64,000 bases of DNA from NCBI GenBank assembly GCA_030913685.1, contig CP133187.1, positions 2,608,001-2,672,000 on the forward strand, given 5' to 3'. Position numbers and translations under genes: made by a program. Positions 50,444 through 58,665 of this stretch are shown here, in pieces (the stretch's first letter is position 1; each line of letters starts with the position of its first letter). The DNA comes from Oscillospiraceae bacterium MB24-C1 (GTDB lineage Bacteria; Bacillota; Clostridia; Oscillospirales; Ruminococcaceae). The notes beneath the pieces were generated by a model that had not been told where the DNA came from, searched no databases, and saw only the letters and a program-made list of their open reading frames with translations.

Positions 50444-51230
50444 CTTGCTTCCTCCCCAAAAAGTATGTGCCTATCGGTGCGCCGTCAAACAGCTCGTAAA
50501 GCAACGCAGGTTGCGAGCCATTGATGATCGACATATCAATGCCGGCGCCGCAGGCAATTTCGGCGGCGTTTATCTTAGTGATCATGCCGCCGCGTCCGAA
50601 TATACTGGAGCTTCCGCCCGCCAGATGGCGGACATCCTCGATATTTTCAACCACGGGAATCAGCGTTGCGGTCGAATCCTCCTTCGGGTTGGCGGTGTAA
50701 AGGCCATCGATGTCCGAAAGCAGCACTAGCACATCGGCATGAATCAGCTTTGCGACAATGGCCGAAAGGGTATCGTTATCGCCGAACTCAATTTCTTCGG
50801 TCGAAACGGTGTCGTTTTCGTTGACGATCGGAATGACGCCGAATTCCAGTAGACGTTCAAAGGTGTTGACGACGTTTTGTTGGCGCTGCTCCTCTTCCAC
50901 AACATCGCGGGTGAGCAAAATTTGCGCAACTGAATGATTATATTCACTGAAAAGCTTGTCATAAGTATACATCAGCTCGCACTGACCAATGGCGGCACAG
51001 GCCTGCTTGGTTGGCATGTCACTAGGTCGGCTTTTAAGCCCTAGTTCCCCAATACCTACGCCGATAGCGCCGGACGACACCAGCACAATCTCCTTACCGC
51101 TGTTTTTCAAGTCGGCCAGCGTTTTGACCAGACTTTCAAGACGGCGGTAGTTAATTAAGCCGCCGCCATGGGTGAGAGTGGTTGTGCCAATCTTAATGAC
51201 AATGCGTTTCGCTTCCAGAAAACGGTTCAT
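50436..51230 (-). CDS. proB: Glutamate 5-kinase (short form, without PUA domain)
   Basis: 264-residue amino acid kinase. VIKIGTTTLTHGGG at the N-terminus, ELVLVSSGAIGVG-type loop (here EIVLVSSGAIGVGIGELGL), PIVNENDTVS, FGDNDTLSAIVAKL and a GRGGMITKINAAEIACGAG nucleotide loop are all there. The C-terminal PUA domain found in E. coli ProB is absent, as in several Firmicutes, which may alter feedback control. ATG at 51230 has AGGAAAAGG upstream. It follows the CorC-type gene by 42 bp. Confidence 0.95.
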   Translation of the reverse strand: MNRFLEAKRIVIKIGTTTLTHGGGLINYRRLESLVKTLADLKNSGKEIVLVSSGAIGVGIGELGLKSRPSDMPTKQACAAIGQCELMYTYDKLFSEYNHSVAQILLTRDVVEEEQRQQNVVNTFERLLEFGVIPIVNENDTVSTEEIEFGDNDTLSAIVAKLIHADVLVLLSDIDGLYTANPKEDSTATLIPVVENIEDVRHLAGGSSSIFGRGGMITKINAAEIACGAGIDMSIINGSQPALLYELFDGAPIGTYFLGRKQDV

Positions 51231-51271
51231 ATCGCCTTTTCCTCTCTTTTTGTTCGCCACCGGACGGCCGA

Positions 51272-52558
51272 TTATTCCTCGGGGTCGGGTGGCACATAGC
51301 GCATGGTGACCGACACGATGCGCTGATCTTCCATCTCAGAGATCTCGACCCGAACGCCGTTATATTCAAAAGCGTCGCCCACCGCGGGGATAAAGCCAAG
51401 ACATTCAAATGCCCAGCCGCCAACCGAGGAATATTCGCTGTCAAAGTCGCGTTCCTCATAGCCGATGCGATCCAACGCGTCTTCAATGGGGTAGTCGCCC
51501 GATACACGGTATACATAGGGTTCAAGCTCGGCGAAGTCGATTTCTTCGTCCTCGTCCTCATCCCAGATCTCGCCCACAAGTTCTTCGAGCAAATCTTCCA
51601 TGCTCACAATGCCCATAGTGCCGCCAAAATCGTCTATGACCACCGCCATATGGGTGCGCTGACGCTTAAAATCGTTTAGAAGCAGTGCGGCACGGTGGCT
51701 TTTGTGCACAAACAGCGGCTTTGCTACCAGCGCCACCAGATCAATGGGCTCCTTGCCCGCCAGCAGCGCTTCAAGATAATCACGGGTGTGCAGAATGCCA
51801 ATGATGTTATCCAGCGAACGCTCGAACACCGGGATGCGAGAAAACCGCTCACTAAGGACGATGTCGCGTATTTTTTCGGGCGGATCGGTGATATTAATGG
51901 CGGTGATGTCCACGCGCGGGGTCAAAATCTCCTGGACGGTGGTGCTGTCAAAGGACAGCGCCGACTGCATCAGTTCCGAGCGCTGCTCGTTGAGCACACC
52001 CTCTTCCTCAATGGTTTCGATAATATTCAAAAGCTCCTGCTCGGTGACCAGTGGATGATTGCCCTTGTCACCGAAAAGCTTGGATACAAGTTCCTGCAGC
52101 TTGACGAACAGCAACGCCAACGGCGTAAGAATGAACATGAAGACCGACAGCGGCCCGCACAACGAAAGCGTCACCGATTCGGCGTTTTCTTTGGCGATAC
52201 TTTTAGGCAGCACCTCGCCAAACACCAGAATCACTACGGTGGTGGCGGCTGTCGCAATAGCGATACCGCTCACCCCAAAGATTTGGGTGGCCAGCACGGT
52301 GGCTGCGGAAGCGGCGGCGATATTGACGACGTTGTTACCGACAAGGATGACCGAAAGCGTGCGGTCAAACCGTTCGACCATTGCCAATGCGCGCTGGGCG
52401 CGGGGGTCACCGTCTTCTGCCATGGTTTTCAGCCGCACCTTGTTTACGGCCGAAAGCGCCATTTCAGAGGCGGAAAAAAACGCTGACATAGCAATGAGAA
52501 TAAATAGCAGAAATAAGGTCCATAAACCGTCTGTGTCCAAAAAAAAGCTCAACTCCAT
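51272..52558 (-). CDS. CNNM/CorC-type membrane protein (DUF21-CBS-CBS-CorC_HlyC)
   Basis: 428-residue protein. The N-terminal DUF21 domain with about four membrane segments (FLLFILIAMSAFFSASEMAL, VGNNVVNIAAASAATVLATQ and others) is followed by a CBS pair (residues about 205-325, ILTPRVDITAIN and VVIDDFGGTMGIVSMEDLLE) and a CorC_HlyC domain (YVYRVSGDYPIEDALDRIG). Relatives are linked to Mg2+ or Co2+ export and are often misnamed hemolysins. A promoter, a structured leader and a terminator hairpin precede it, implying ligand-controlled expression. Start ATG 52558. Confidence 0.88.
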   Translation of the reverse strand: MELSFFLDTDGLWTLFLLFILIAMSAFFSASEMALSAVNKVRLKTMAEDGDPRAQRALAMVERFDRTLSVILVGNNVVNIAAASAATVLATQIFGVSGIAIATAATTVVILVFGEVLPKSIAKENAESVTLSLCGPLSVFMFILTPLALLFVKLQELVSKLFGDKGNHPLVTEQELLNIIETIEEEGVLNEQRSELMQSALSFDSTTVQEILTPRVDITAINITDPPEKIRDIVLSERFSRIPVFERSLDNIIGILHTRDYLEALLAGKEPIDLVALVAKPLFVHKSHRAALLLNDFKRQRTHMAVVIDDFGGTMGIVSMEDLLEELVGEIWDEDEDEEIDFAELEPYVYRVSGDYPIEDALDRIGYEERDFDSEYSSVGGWAFECLGFIPAVGDAFEYNGVRVEISEMEDQRIVSVTMRYVPPDPEE

Positions 52559-52682
52559 CTTAAATGTACAATTATTTATCTGTTCACCTGATGGTGAATA
52601 CGTTAAATTTTATTTTAGCATGTATGCCCAGACTTCTCAATAACAAATTATTAAGGCTTTGCAAAGTTTACCCTAAAAAGGC

Positions 52683-52709
52683 AAAAGGCCGCCATGACGG
52701 CGGACTTTT
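52683..52709 (-). terminator. Terminator-like hairpin in the corC leader
   Basis: AAAAGGCCGCC (52683-52693) and CGGCGGACTTTT (52698-52709) pair around ATGA. On the minus strand it stands between the structured RNA and corC and ends in CTTTTGCCTTTTT, so it could attenuate corC. Confidence 0.65.
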
Positions 52710-52727
52710 GTGTGTGAGGAAACCGTT

Positions 52728-52826
52728 CTGTTATGTCGGGAACTCCAAATGACCCGTGCAGTTTGGAGAGCTGGAAAAGGTCATGTAGATCTTGTGAGGG
52801 ACGATTCACACCGACAAAACATAACA
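52728..52826 (-). ncRNA. Candidate structured RNA / riboswitch in the corC leader (class unrecognised)
   Basis: Closing helix: GTTATGTCGG at 52730-52739 against CCGAC...ACATAAC at 52811-52825, with a small bulge. Inside is a hairpin CTCCAAA/TTTGGAG (52743-52749 and 52762-52768), a second hairpin TGTGA/TCACA (52793-52797 and 52806-52810), and a possible pseudoknot TGACC (52750-52754) with GGTCA (52779-52783). A near-consensus promoter starts about 10 bp upstream on the minus strand and a terminator lies downstream. GTGTGA/TCACAC could also pair 52712-52717 with 52806-52811, offering a switch. It does not match any class I can recall. Confidence 0.5.
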
Positions 52827-52844
52827 TGAAGGATTTCTAAGATC

Positions 52845-52873
52845 ATATTAACAGAATTTTCATAAACTTGCAA
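52845..52873 (-). promoter_or_regulatory. Promoter of the corC leader
   Basis: On the minus strand TTGCAA (52868-52873), a 17 bp spacer and TAATAT (52845-52850). It would start transcription at about 52838, just ahead of the structured RNA. The remaining sequence up to pnp (52880-53100) is AT-rich and has no other feature I can name. Confidence 0.65.
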
Positions 52874-53100
52874 GCAATAAATTAGAAAAAAATTCGCACT
52901 ATTATTTTAATATGAATCAATTTAAAAAATCGGAACTACAAGTGGGGGATGCGCTTCAGCTACCTTAACAAAAATGATCAATTTTCTTTGAGCATGAAAA
53001 ACGGGGAAACCACGGCGCAGGCTTCTCGTTGTTTTTGAAAGGTGCTAAAACCCCTGCAGACTTATTCATTTGTTTTTATAGAAATACTTTTAACCGAGCA

Positions 53101-53130
53101 AAAAGAGGATGGGAAAGCCCATCCTCTTTT
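53101..53130. terminator. Rho-independent terminator after pnp
   Basis: AAAAGAGGATGGG and CCCATCCTCTTTT form a perfect 13 bp stem around AAAG, with T runs on both strands. Confidence 0.85.
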
Positions 53131-53140
53131 TTAATAGAAT

Positions 53141-55255
53141 TTACTGATTCTGCTGTTTGGCGGCGAGTGCCTCAAGCACCTCGCGGCGCGAGAGATTAAC
53201 TCTGCCCTGCTGGTCAATTTCGGTGACCTTGACGAGAATCTCATCGCCGACAGTGACAACGTCCTCAACCTTTTCGACGCGCTTGGTGTCGAGCTTTGAG
53301 ATGTGGACGAGGCCTTCCTTGCCGGGGGCGATTTCAACAAACGCACCGAACGCCATCAAGCGGGTAACTTTACCCTTGTAAACAGCGCCGACCTCGGGAT
53401 CCATTGCGATGGTCTTGATGACCTGAATGGCGCGGTTGGCGTCGTTGATGTCGATTGCGGAAACAAAGACGTTGCCGTCGTCCTCAATGTCGATCTTGCA
53501 GTTGCACTCGGCAGTAATCTTCTGGATTACCTTGCCGCCCGAGCCGATGACCTCGCGGATCTTGTCGGGGTTGATCTTGAGGGTCAGCATCTTGGGCGCA
53601 TACTTCGAGAGCTGCTCACGCGGGGCGGGCAGTGCCTTGAGCATGATTTCGTCCAGAATATAGAGACGGGCTTCGCGGGTTTTGGCGATCGCCTCGCGGA
53701 TGATATCAAAGGTCAGGCCGTCGATCTTGATGTCGACCTGAATGGCGGTGATGCCGTTGTGGGTACCGGCAACCTTGAAGTCCATATCGCCGAAGAAATC
53801 CTCAACGCCCTGAATGTCCACCATGGTGATCCAGCGGTCGCCCTCGGTGACAAGACCGCAGGAGATGCCTGCGACAGGGGCTTTAAGCGGCACACCCGCA
53901 TCCATCAGCGACAGAGTAGCAGCGCAGATGGAAGCCTGAGAGGTCGAGCCGTTTGAAGAGGTGATCTCCGACACGACGCGGTAGGCATAGGGGAATTCCT
54001 CAACAGGGGGGATGACCGGCAACAGCGCCTTTTCAGAAAGCGCACCGTGGCCAATTTCGCGGCGGCCGGGGCCACGCGAGGGGCGGGTTTCACCCACCGA
54101 GTAGGACGGGAAGTTATATTGGTGCATATAGCGCTTCTCGGTCTCAGCGCCGATGCCATCGAGAATCTGCGCTTCGGACACAGCACCCAGCGTGGTAATG
54201 GTCAGGCACTGGGTCTGGCCACGGGTGAACAGCGCCGAGCCGTGCACGCGGGGAATCAAACCAACCTCAGAAGCGAGCGAGCGAATTTCGTCGAGCTTTC
54301 TGCCGTCGACGCGCTTGCCGTCGTCAAGCAGCCAGCGGCGCACAACAAACTTTTGCAGCTTGTAGATGGCTTCATCCAGCTGATAGGCAAGCTCAGGCAT
54401 CTCGGCCTCGAACTTCTCCTTGATATCAGCGACGATGGGAAGCATGCGCTCTTCACGCACGTTCTTATCATCGGTGTCCAGTGCGTAGCGCACGCGCTCA
54501 ACGGCGAATTCCTTTACCGCTTCAAACAGATCGTGGTCAACCTCGACCTCGGTGTAAGCAATCTTGGGCGCGCCAATCTCGGCCTTGACGTCGGTGATGA
54601 ACTGCGCAATCTTAGCAAGCTCCTTGTGGCCCTCAATGATGGCGTTCATGACCACATCGTCCGGCACCTGGTTAGCGGCTAGCTCGATCATGCAGACTTT
54701 GTTGACGTCGCCCGCAATGGTCAGCAGCATCTCACTCTTTTCGCTGTCATCTTCACCGGGCATCAATACCGGTTTGCCGTCCACGAGACCGACGGCGATG
54801 CCGGCAATCGGGCCACCCCACGGAATATCGGAGATGGACAGGCAGAAGGACGCACCGATCATACCGCAGATTTCAGGCGAGCAGTCGGGGTCATACGAGA
54901 GAACGGTCATGATGATGGTGACGTCGTTTCTCAAATCCTTGGGGAACAGGGGGCGCATGGGGCGGTCGACCAGGCGCGATGCCAGAACGGCGCGGTCGGT
55001 GGGTCTGCCCTCACGGCGCAAAAACGAGCCGGGGATCTTGCCGGCAGCGTAAAGTTTCTCTTCAAAATCGACCGAAAGCGGGAAAAAGTCGATTCCCTCG
55101 CGAGGGTTCTTGCTCATGGTAACATTGACCATGACGGTGGTTTCACCATAGCGGACAAGGCAAGCACCATTGGAGAGCATGCCAATTTTTCCGACCTCAA
55201 AGCTTAGAGGACGTCCTGCGAATTCGGTCTCGAAAATTTTGTGTTGGAATAACAA
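53141..55255 (-). CDS. pnp: Polyribonucleotide nucleotidyltransferase (PNPase)
   Basis: 704-residue phosphorolytic 3'-5' exoribonuclease. Two RNase PH domains (first near YGETTVMVNVTMSKNPREG and GSFLRREGRPTDRAVLASRL, second near HQYNFPSYSVGETRPSRGPG) are followed by a KH domain (PDKIREVIGSGGKVIQKITA, about residue 560) and a C-terminal S1 domain (VYKGKVTRLMAFGAFVEIAP). The TTG at 55255 follows AGGAGG and begins LFQHKIFETEFAG, the family N-terminus. In-frame ATGs upstream run through a hairpin and are not used. It lies 190 bp after rpsO on the same strand, as in most bacteria. Confidence 0.97.
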   Translation of the reverse strand: MLFQHKIFETEFAGRPLSFEVGKIGMLSNGACLVRYGETTVMVNVTMSKNPREGIDFFPLSVDFEEKLYAAGKIPGSFLRREGRPTDRAVLASRLVDRPMRPLFPKDLRNDVTIIMTVLSYDPDCSPEICGMIGASFCLSISDIPWGGPIAGIAVGLVDGKPVLMPGEDDSEKSEMLLTIAGDVNKVCMIELAANQVPDDVVMNAIIEGHKELAKIAQFITDVKAEIGAPKIAYTEVEVDHDLFEAVKEFAVERVRYALDTDDKNVREERMLPIVADIKEKFEAEMPELAYQLDEAIYKLQKFVVRRWLLDDGKRVDGRKLDEIRSLASEVGLIPRVHGSALFTRGQTQCLTITTLGAVSEAQILDGIGAETEKRYMHQYNFPSYSVGETRPSRGPGRREIGHGALSEKALLPVIPPVEEFPYAYRVVSEITSSNGSTSQASICAATLSLMDAGVPLKAPVAGISCGLVTEGDRWITMVDIQGVEDFFGDMDFKVAGTHNGITAIQVDIKIDGLTFDIIREAIAKTREARLYILDEIMLKALPAPREQLSKYAPKMLTLKINPDKIREVIGSGGKVIQKITAECNCKIDIEDDGNVFVSAIDINDANRAIQVIKTIAMDPEVGAVYKGKVTRLMAFGAFVEIAPGKEGLVHISKLDTKRVEKVEDVVTVGDEILVKVTEIDQQGRVNLSRREVLEALAAKQQNQ

Positions 55256-55444
55256 TGATTTTTCCTCCTTAAAATATTCATTAACATTGCATCCCAGCGC
55301 ACCGACCGCTTTTAGCGATGAATCCAACCTTTGGCTAAAAACAAAGGCTCGATTCACGGCTAAAGGGCCTTGAGCCGGCATGCGGCTATCTTGCACAGGA
55401 AGGCAGACGCTAACTCTAAGCGCCTGCCTTCACACAATAGCTTC

Positions 55445-55711
55445 TTACTTACGGATACCGAGCTTAGCGATAATCTCGCGGTAACGGGTAATATCTTTCT
55501 TGATAAGGTAGCTCAGCAGGTTTTTTCTGTGACCAACCATCTTCAAAAGGCCGCGGCGGGAGTGATGATCGTTCTTGTTCGCCTTCAGGTGCTCGGTGAG
55601 GTCGTTGATTCTCTTGGTGAGAATAGCGATCTGAACCTCAGGCGAACCGGTGTCGCCCTCGTGCAGGGCGTTTGCGAGAATAACTTCTTTTTTCTGTTCT
55701 TTAAGCAGCAT
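55445..55711 (-). CDS. rpsO: 30S ribosomal protein S15
   Basis: 88-residue ribosomal protein binding 16S rRNA helices 20-22. [19 protein letters not shown] and [11 protein letters not shown]-like [19 protein letters not shown] are diagnostic, as is the terminal [11 protein letters not shown] at 55711 is preceded by AAAAAGGAG. Upstream in-frame codons do not belong. A hairpin with GAAGGCAGGCGC/GCGTCTGCCTTC at about 55391-55430 separates it from pnp. Confidence 0.97.
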   Translation of the reverse strand: MLLKEQKKEVILANALHEGDTGSPEVQIAILTKRINDLTEHLKANKNDHHSRRGLLKMVGHRKNLLSYLIKKDITRYREIIAKLGIRK

Positions 55712-55821
55712 AATTAAAAACTCCTTTTTATTATTCGGCACTGACACAGCAATGGGCCATGAGTATTCCCCAAAAAACGGGGCAGCCGCCCAAAAGCCGT
55801 GTACAGGTCATGCGCTAAAAT

Positions 55822-55850
55822 ATTATACCAGTATGGTACTTATTTGTAAA
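55822..55850 (-). promoter_or_regulatory. Promoter of rpsO
   Basis: On the minus strand TTTACA (55845-55850), 17 bp, TATAAT (55822-55827). Confidence 0.75.
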
Positions 55851-55941
55851 TAGTAAATTTGGATTACAGGCGGCGCAACAGCGTGTTTTACCAAATAAAC
55901 TTTAAAACAAATCGCTTTAAAATCACAAAAGTAGCGTTTGG

Positions 55942-56625
55942 TCAGGCGAATTCAGGTAGGATGTTCTGCGCCAGATTATCCAGAAGATAGCGGTGCATGT
56001 CGGTGATAGTCTCAAAGTGATAGCTTCCATCAAGCACCGAAATTAACAAATCAGTGGGAGCGCTTCTACCAGGTGAAAATTGCGATGATGTGAGAAGCGC
56101 CATGCTTTTCTTTAGCCGGTCGGCGGCAAAGCTTTGTGTTACGGCTTCAATAGTCTCACTTCGTTCGATAGAAGTTACATCAAAAATGATGATATTTTTG
56201 TCGCGATAAACCTGATGCTTTGATAGCTCGCGAAGCGCCACAGGTCCGTTTGGGGTTTCAAGCGTCGGGTTCAGTCCGTGGATATCACCAGTTTTCACCG
56301 ACTGAAGCCACATTAGCGGCACTAGCTCCGCTTCATAGAGCCACGGCATAGGCGCGTAAATAACGGTGTAACTGCCTTGCAACTGTTCTGCATAACGGCG
56401 CTTCTGGTCGCCCTGAAGGACGATAAAGCTAATCGGATATTCCTCGTAACCCAGGTAAGGGTTATCGAATTTTACATTTTCCAGTGAAGAAAGGGTGTAA
56501 CCCGTTTCCTCCAGTGACAGACCGGTCAATGCAGCAGAGGGTTTTGAAAAAAAGACGCCACCGAGCAGCACGATCAGCGCAAGAAATACCCAATAACCAG
56601 CTTTTTTTCCTTGTGGCATACGCAT
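55942..56625 (-). CDS. Hypothetical membrane-anchored protein
   Basis: 227 residues with one N-terminal membrane anchor (AGYWVFLALIVLLGGVFF) and an extracytoplasmic domain of about 190 residues that I do not recognise. It contains LGYEEYPISFIVLQGDQKRR and AELVPLMWLQSVKTGDIHGL, mixed alpha/beta in appearance. ATG at 56625 is chosen because GGGGGATGAC lies upstream. A start at 56652 is possible. It follows ribF by 35 bp on the same strand, so it is probably the last gene of the truB-ribF unit. Confidence 0.6.
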   Translation of the reverse strand: MRMPQGKKAGYWVFLALIVLLGGVFFSKPSAALTGLSLEETGYTLSSLENVKFDNPYLGYEEYPISFIVLQGDQKRRYAEQLQGSYTVIYAPMPWLYEAELVPLMWLQSVKTGDIHGLNPTLETPNGPVALRELSKHQVYRDKNIIIFDVTSIERSETIEAVTQSFAADRLKKSMALLTSSQFSPGRSAPTDLLISVLDGSYHFETITDMHRYLLDNLAQNILPEFA

Positions 56626-56660
56626 GATGTCATCCCCCACAAATGCTGTCAATCGGTGTC

Positions 56661-57575
56661 TTAACAGTTGCTCGCTAGCATCCGCGCGCGGTCTGCGTCT
56701 TTACGGATAGCGTCTTTGAGTGCGTCGAGCGATTCAAACTTCTGTTCGGGGCGCAAAAAAGAGAGAAATTGCGTCTCCACTGGCTTATTATAAAGATCGC
56801 CAGACCAGTCGAGAATATAGCTTTCGGCACCGACGCTGTCGGAGCCCACCGTCGGCTTGATACCTACGTTGGTAACCGCTGGGTGCGCCTCGCCGTCGAT
56901 AAACACCTGTGTGGCATAAACGCCGAACCGAAGCTGAGCATATTCCTCGCCGATTAACTGGTTCGCAGTGGGGAAACCCAACTCGCGCCCTAAGCCCCGC
57001 CCGTGCGATACCGCAAAATCGATGGCAAAAGGTCGGCCCAAAAGGCGGTTTGCCGTCTCGATCTCGCCGGCGGCCAACGCCTCACGGATACGGGTTGAGC
57101 TGACGGGCAGACCGTTGTCCAAAACCGCCCCAACCTGCTCCACCGCCACACCGTGCGGCTCAAGCAGGGCAGCCAGCTCCTTAGCTCCCGCGCAGGCGCC
57201 CTTGCCGAAGTGATAGTCATAGCCGCAGCAGACCACCTTGGCGTTTAAGCCACGCATCAGTACGTCCAGCGCAAACTGCTCGGGCGAAAGGCCTTTAAAT
57301 TGCGAAAAATCGGGGGTTAAAAGCCAGTCAGCCCCCAGCGCCTCGACCGACTTTGCTTTAAGCGAGGGCGTTTGCAGCAGACGTGCGCCTTTTTTCTTTT
57401 CGGGGCTGGCGCTTTTAATCGAGAAAGAAAACACGCAGGTATCCAGTCCGTGGTGTTTATGCGAGAGCGCCGCTTCAATTACGGCTCGGTGCCCGCGGTG
57501 CACCCCGTCAAAAAAGCCCACGGCAACCGCAGTGGGACGCTGCGTTTCAATTTTTAGGTCCTGTGCAATATTCAT
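56661..57575 (-). CDS. ribF: Bifunctional riboflavin kinase / FAD synthetase
   Basis: 304-residue enzyme converting riboflavin to FMN and FAD. The N-terminal nucleotidyltransferase domain carries VAVGFFDGVHRGHRAVIEA (about residues 18-36) and CGYDYHFGKGA. The linker has SSTRIREALAAGEIETANRL, and the C-terminal flavokinase domain has GRGLGRELGFPTANQL and GVYATQVFIDG. ATG at 57575 is preceded by AAAAGGTAA. Upstream in-frame starts lack support. Located after truB, a common Firmicute order. Confidence 0.95.
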   Translation of the reverse strand: MNIAQDLKIETQRPTAVAVGFFDGVHRGHRAVIEAALSHKHHGLDTCVFSFSIKSASPEKKKGARLLQTPSLKAKSVEALGADWLLTPDFSQFKGLSPEQFALDVLMRGLNAKVVCCGYDYHFGKGACAGAKELAALLEPHGVAVEQVGAVLDNGLPVSSTRIREALAAGEIETANRLLGRPFAIDFAVSHGRGLGRELGFPTANQLIGEEYAQLRFGVYATQVFIDGEAHPAVTNVGIKPTVGSDSVGAESYILDWSGDLYNKPVETQFLSFLRPEQKFESLDALKDAIRKDADRARMLASNC

Positions 57576-57661
57576 CGTTATAGTTACCTTTTTATTTTGT
57601 CTCACCAGGGGCTTTTTAAACGTCACCAATTTAGATCAATTCTGTTCTAAGCCGATTACTA

Positions 57662-57727
57662 CAACAAAATGCCCACACACAACCGGTGTCCCTGCATTTT
57701 GTCTTACGCTTATGCTTTTGAATTTCT
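57662..57727. repeat. Degenerate repeat related to the potA-potD MITE-like element
   Basis: CAAAATGCCCACACACAACC, then GGTGTCCCTGC, then CGCTTATGCTTTTGAATTTC matches the right two-thirds of the element at 4958-5049 block for block. It lies in the truB-ribF gap. Confidence 0.4.
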
Positions 57728-57753
57728 CACATTTTTAGCTTTTTTAAAATACT

Positions 57754-58635
57754 CTAAAAGCGTTTTAAACGCATGCCGTCCGCATCTGGGGCGACGGTGC
57801 CAAGGCCGAGAAAAATTCCGCTTTGCCAGACAGCATACTGACCCGGCTCAGGGTTCCCAAGCTTTTTTAAACTGAGCGCCACGCCGTTTGAAAGCATTTT
57901 GCCCTGCCATTCACCTACCTCGAGGCGAGGTAGCGTGACAAAGGCGGTGGAAACGGGCAGCAAATGGTCTAAAAGGGTACCTTGGTCGGTTAGGTGCTGC
58001 GCCTCGTCCATCGTGATGCAATCATCTATCGCAAACCCGCTGGAGGCGGTGCGTCGCAACGCAAAGAGCGCCGCACCACAGCCAAGCACCTGTCCAATAT
58101 CATGGAACAGCGTGCGCACATAGCTGCCCTTTGAACAGGTTACCGAAAAATCTGCCCGACGTTGGTTTGCATCAAACGAAACCAGCGTCAGGTCGTGAAT
58201 GGTGATTTGCCTGCCGGGGCGTTCGACCTCCTTACCTTGACGGGCGAGGTCATAAAGGCGCTTACCGTTAACCGAAACGGCGGAATACATCGGGGGGATT
58301 TGGGTGATCTCCCCGCGAAAAGCGGGCAAAGCCGCTTCGACCATTGTTTTATCTACGGCGAGATCGCTTGTGGAAAGCACCTCGCCAGTTATGTCCTGTG
58401 TATCGGTGCTGATGCCAAACTGTACGGTGGCGAAATAAGTTTTTTCTTCGCAGGGCATTATGTCACAAAGACGGGTGGCCGAACCAAAAAGGCAGGGGAG
58501 TACCCCCGTCGCCATCGGGTCAAGTGTTCCGGCGTGGCCGATTTTGCGTTGACGGCTCATTCCCCGTAGCTTTGCAATGACGTCAAACGAGGTAAAACCC
58601 TGCGGCTTATCCAATAACAATATGCCGTCTGCCAT
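57754..58635 (-). CDS. truB: tRNA pseudouridine(55) synthase TruB
   Basis: 293-residue pseudouridine synthase acting on U55 of the tRNA T arm. GILLLDKPQGFTSFDVIAKL, KIGHAGTLDPMATGVLPC with the catalytic Asp (about residues 31-48), the YSAVSVNGKRLYDLAR segment and KGSYVRTLFHDIGQVLGCG are all diagnostic. A short C-terminal region resembles a degenerate PUA-like domain. ATG at 58635 follows GGGAGG. It lies 31 bp after nrnA. Confidence 0.96.
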   Translation of the reverse strand: MADGILLLDKPQGFTSFDVIAKLRGMSRQRKIGHAGTLDPMATGVLPCLFGSATRLCDIMPCEEKTYFATVQFGISTDTQDITGEVLSTSDLAVDKTMVEAALPAFRGEITQIPPMYSAVSVNGKRLYDLARQGKEVERPGRQITIHDLTLVSFDANQRRADFSVTCSKGSYVRTLFHDIGQVLGCGAALFALRRTASSGFAIDDCITMDEAQHLTDQGTLLDHLLPVSTAFVTLPRLEVGEWQGKMLSNGVALSLKKLGNPEPGQYAVWQSGIFLGLGTVAPDADGMRLKRF

Positions 58636-58665
58636 GTGTTACCTCCCTGGGAAAAGCTTTGCGTT

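Noticed and set aside
52559-52640. Plus-strand frames upstream of corC
   Set aside because: No ribosome binding sites and composition unlike the neighbours. The region is leader sequence of corC on the other strand.
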